Below, piece after piece: positions 63,640-64,000 of a stretch of 64,000 nt of DNA. Both the position numbers and the translations under genes were made by a program. Every line of letters starts with the position of its first letter. Position 1 is the stretch's first letter. Location of the stretch: positions 1,054,001-1,118,000 of the forward strand of contig JBAGRR010000001.1 of assembly GCA_036924835.1 (NCBI GenBank). The letters are read 5' to 3'. The notes beneath the pieces are model-generated. The model had not been told where the DNA came from, searched no databases, and saw only the letters and a program-made list of their open reading frames with translations. The DNA is from Nitrobacteraceae bacterium AZCC 1564. Its GTDB lineage: Bacteria > Pseudomonadota > Alphaproteobacteria > Rhizobiales > Xanthobacteraceae.

Positions 63640-64000
63640 TGCTAAAGATCTTCACCAGAGTTGCAGGCTGTAAACGCGCCAGTCTCAGAATAGGCAGACA
63701 CGTCGCCAGTAGTGCAGCCAGCATGGCGACCCCTAACAACTCCAGCAGTTGCACCGGAAATACATAAAGTGGCAGTCGCCAGCCAAAGGCCTTCACGTTC
63801 ACCACCGCGACCAGACACCAGGACACGAGGATCCCCAGCGGCAACGCAAGCAGCGCTGTCAGGAACGCGACCGACATCGTCTTCAGCAATTCAATAGCCG
63901 CAAGTCGCCGGCGGGTGATGCCTAGCGCCCACAGCGGTGCGAGTTGCGGCAACCGACTATTACTTAACGTCAGCAGGCTCGTCAGCAATGCGACCCCGGC
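63629..64000 (-). CDS. FtsX-like ABC transporter permease, C-terminal part
   Basis: This is the 3' end of a gene that continues past the right edge of the window. The last 124 codons show three hydrophobic helices (about residues 1-12, 38-65 and 78-100 of the visible part), ending RLQPATLVKIFSNER. The segment RLPQLAPLWALGITRRRLAAIELL resembles the cytoplasmic loop of MacB/LolE-like permeases. It overlaps the AttH-like gene by 11 bases. Family knowledge suggests a lipid or lipoprotein export function together with AttH-like proteins. Confidence 0.75.
   Translation of the reverse strand, partial: AGVALLTSLLTLSNSRLPQLAPLWALGITRRRLAAIELLKTMSVAFLTALLALPLGILVSWCLVAVVNVKAFGWRLPLYVFPVQLLELLGVAMLAALLATCLPILRLARLQPATLVKIFSNER

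Overview
The window looks like chromosomal DNA of an alphaproteobacterium of the Bradyrhizobium/Rhodopseudomonas/Afipia group (Nitrobacteraceae). Three things point there. The hopanoid operon hpnBCDEFG lies next to hpnH, ispH and dxs. A cobalamin-type radical SAM protein resembling the hopanoid C-2 methylase HpnP lies close by. There is also an interspersed repeat at 51654-51752 of a kind I recognise from these genomes. Genus is not decided. I see no rRNA, tRNA, CRISPR array, prophage or intact insertion sequence.

Layout. 1-13.5 kb: isoprenoid and hopanoid block. The end of dxs, ispH and hpnH run rightward and meet the leftward operon hpnB-C-D-E-F-G, whose genes overlap by a few bases. Upstream of that lies a leftward eutB-hpnP-eutC cluster. 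13.6-16.4 kb: a CurA-like reductase and a cytosolic gamma-glutamyltransferase-like enzyme. 16.4-38.8 kb: a large sugar-acid catabolic region. It has KDPG-type aldolase, KDG kinase, a DenD-like dehydrogenase, a sugar ABC importer, two IlvD/Edd dehydratases, two SDR dehydrogenases, an orphan TTT-type binding protein, a UxaA/GarD-type dehydratase, an HpcH/HpaI aldolase, an Ldh_2 dehydrogenase and a complete Liv-type importer with a LivM-LivG fusion. No transcription regulator is encoded within it. 39-43.5 kb: a small exported protein, an RND/MMPL exporter, trhO and slyX. 43.7-48.6 kb: a second Liv-type importer with five separate genes. 48.8-64 kb: a Pat-type lysine acetyltransferase, a 25-residue membrane peptide, a zinc alcohol dehydrogenase divergent from a LysR gene, a cation antiporter next to a K+ channel, an SDR, an atypical crotonase, metY with an alpha/beta hydrolase, a DUF6894-like protein, a TauE exporter, an aldo/keto reductase, and an AttH/CrtC-like lipoprotein-export type pair cut by the window edge.

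The most unusual feature is a family of intergenic composite hairpins. There are 18 full units of about 67-79 bp in seven places, plus one remnant. Each unit has a 25-28 bp stem tipped by CTAG or a variant, with a 2-4 nt bulge on one arm about ten bases from the tip. Stem sequences differ between units while the two arms stay complementary, and some tip changes occur on both arms. Units occur as pairs (159-168 bp) or as two four-unit arrays (329-331 bp) with the same architecture: bulge right, bulge right, bulge left, bulge left, with the first two units sharing a tip and 12-13 nt AT-rich spacers between the others. Pairs resemble either the inner or the outer units of the four-unit arrays, sometimes inverted. 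In three places the CTAG tip supplies the TAG stop codon of a neighbouring gene. I do not recognise this as a named element.
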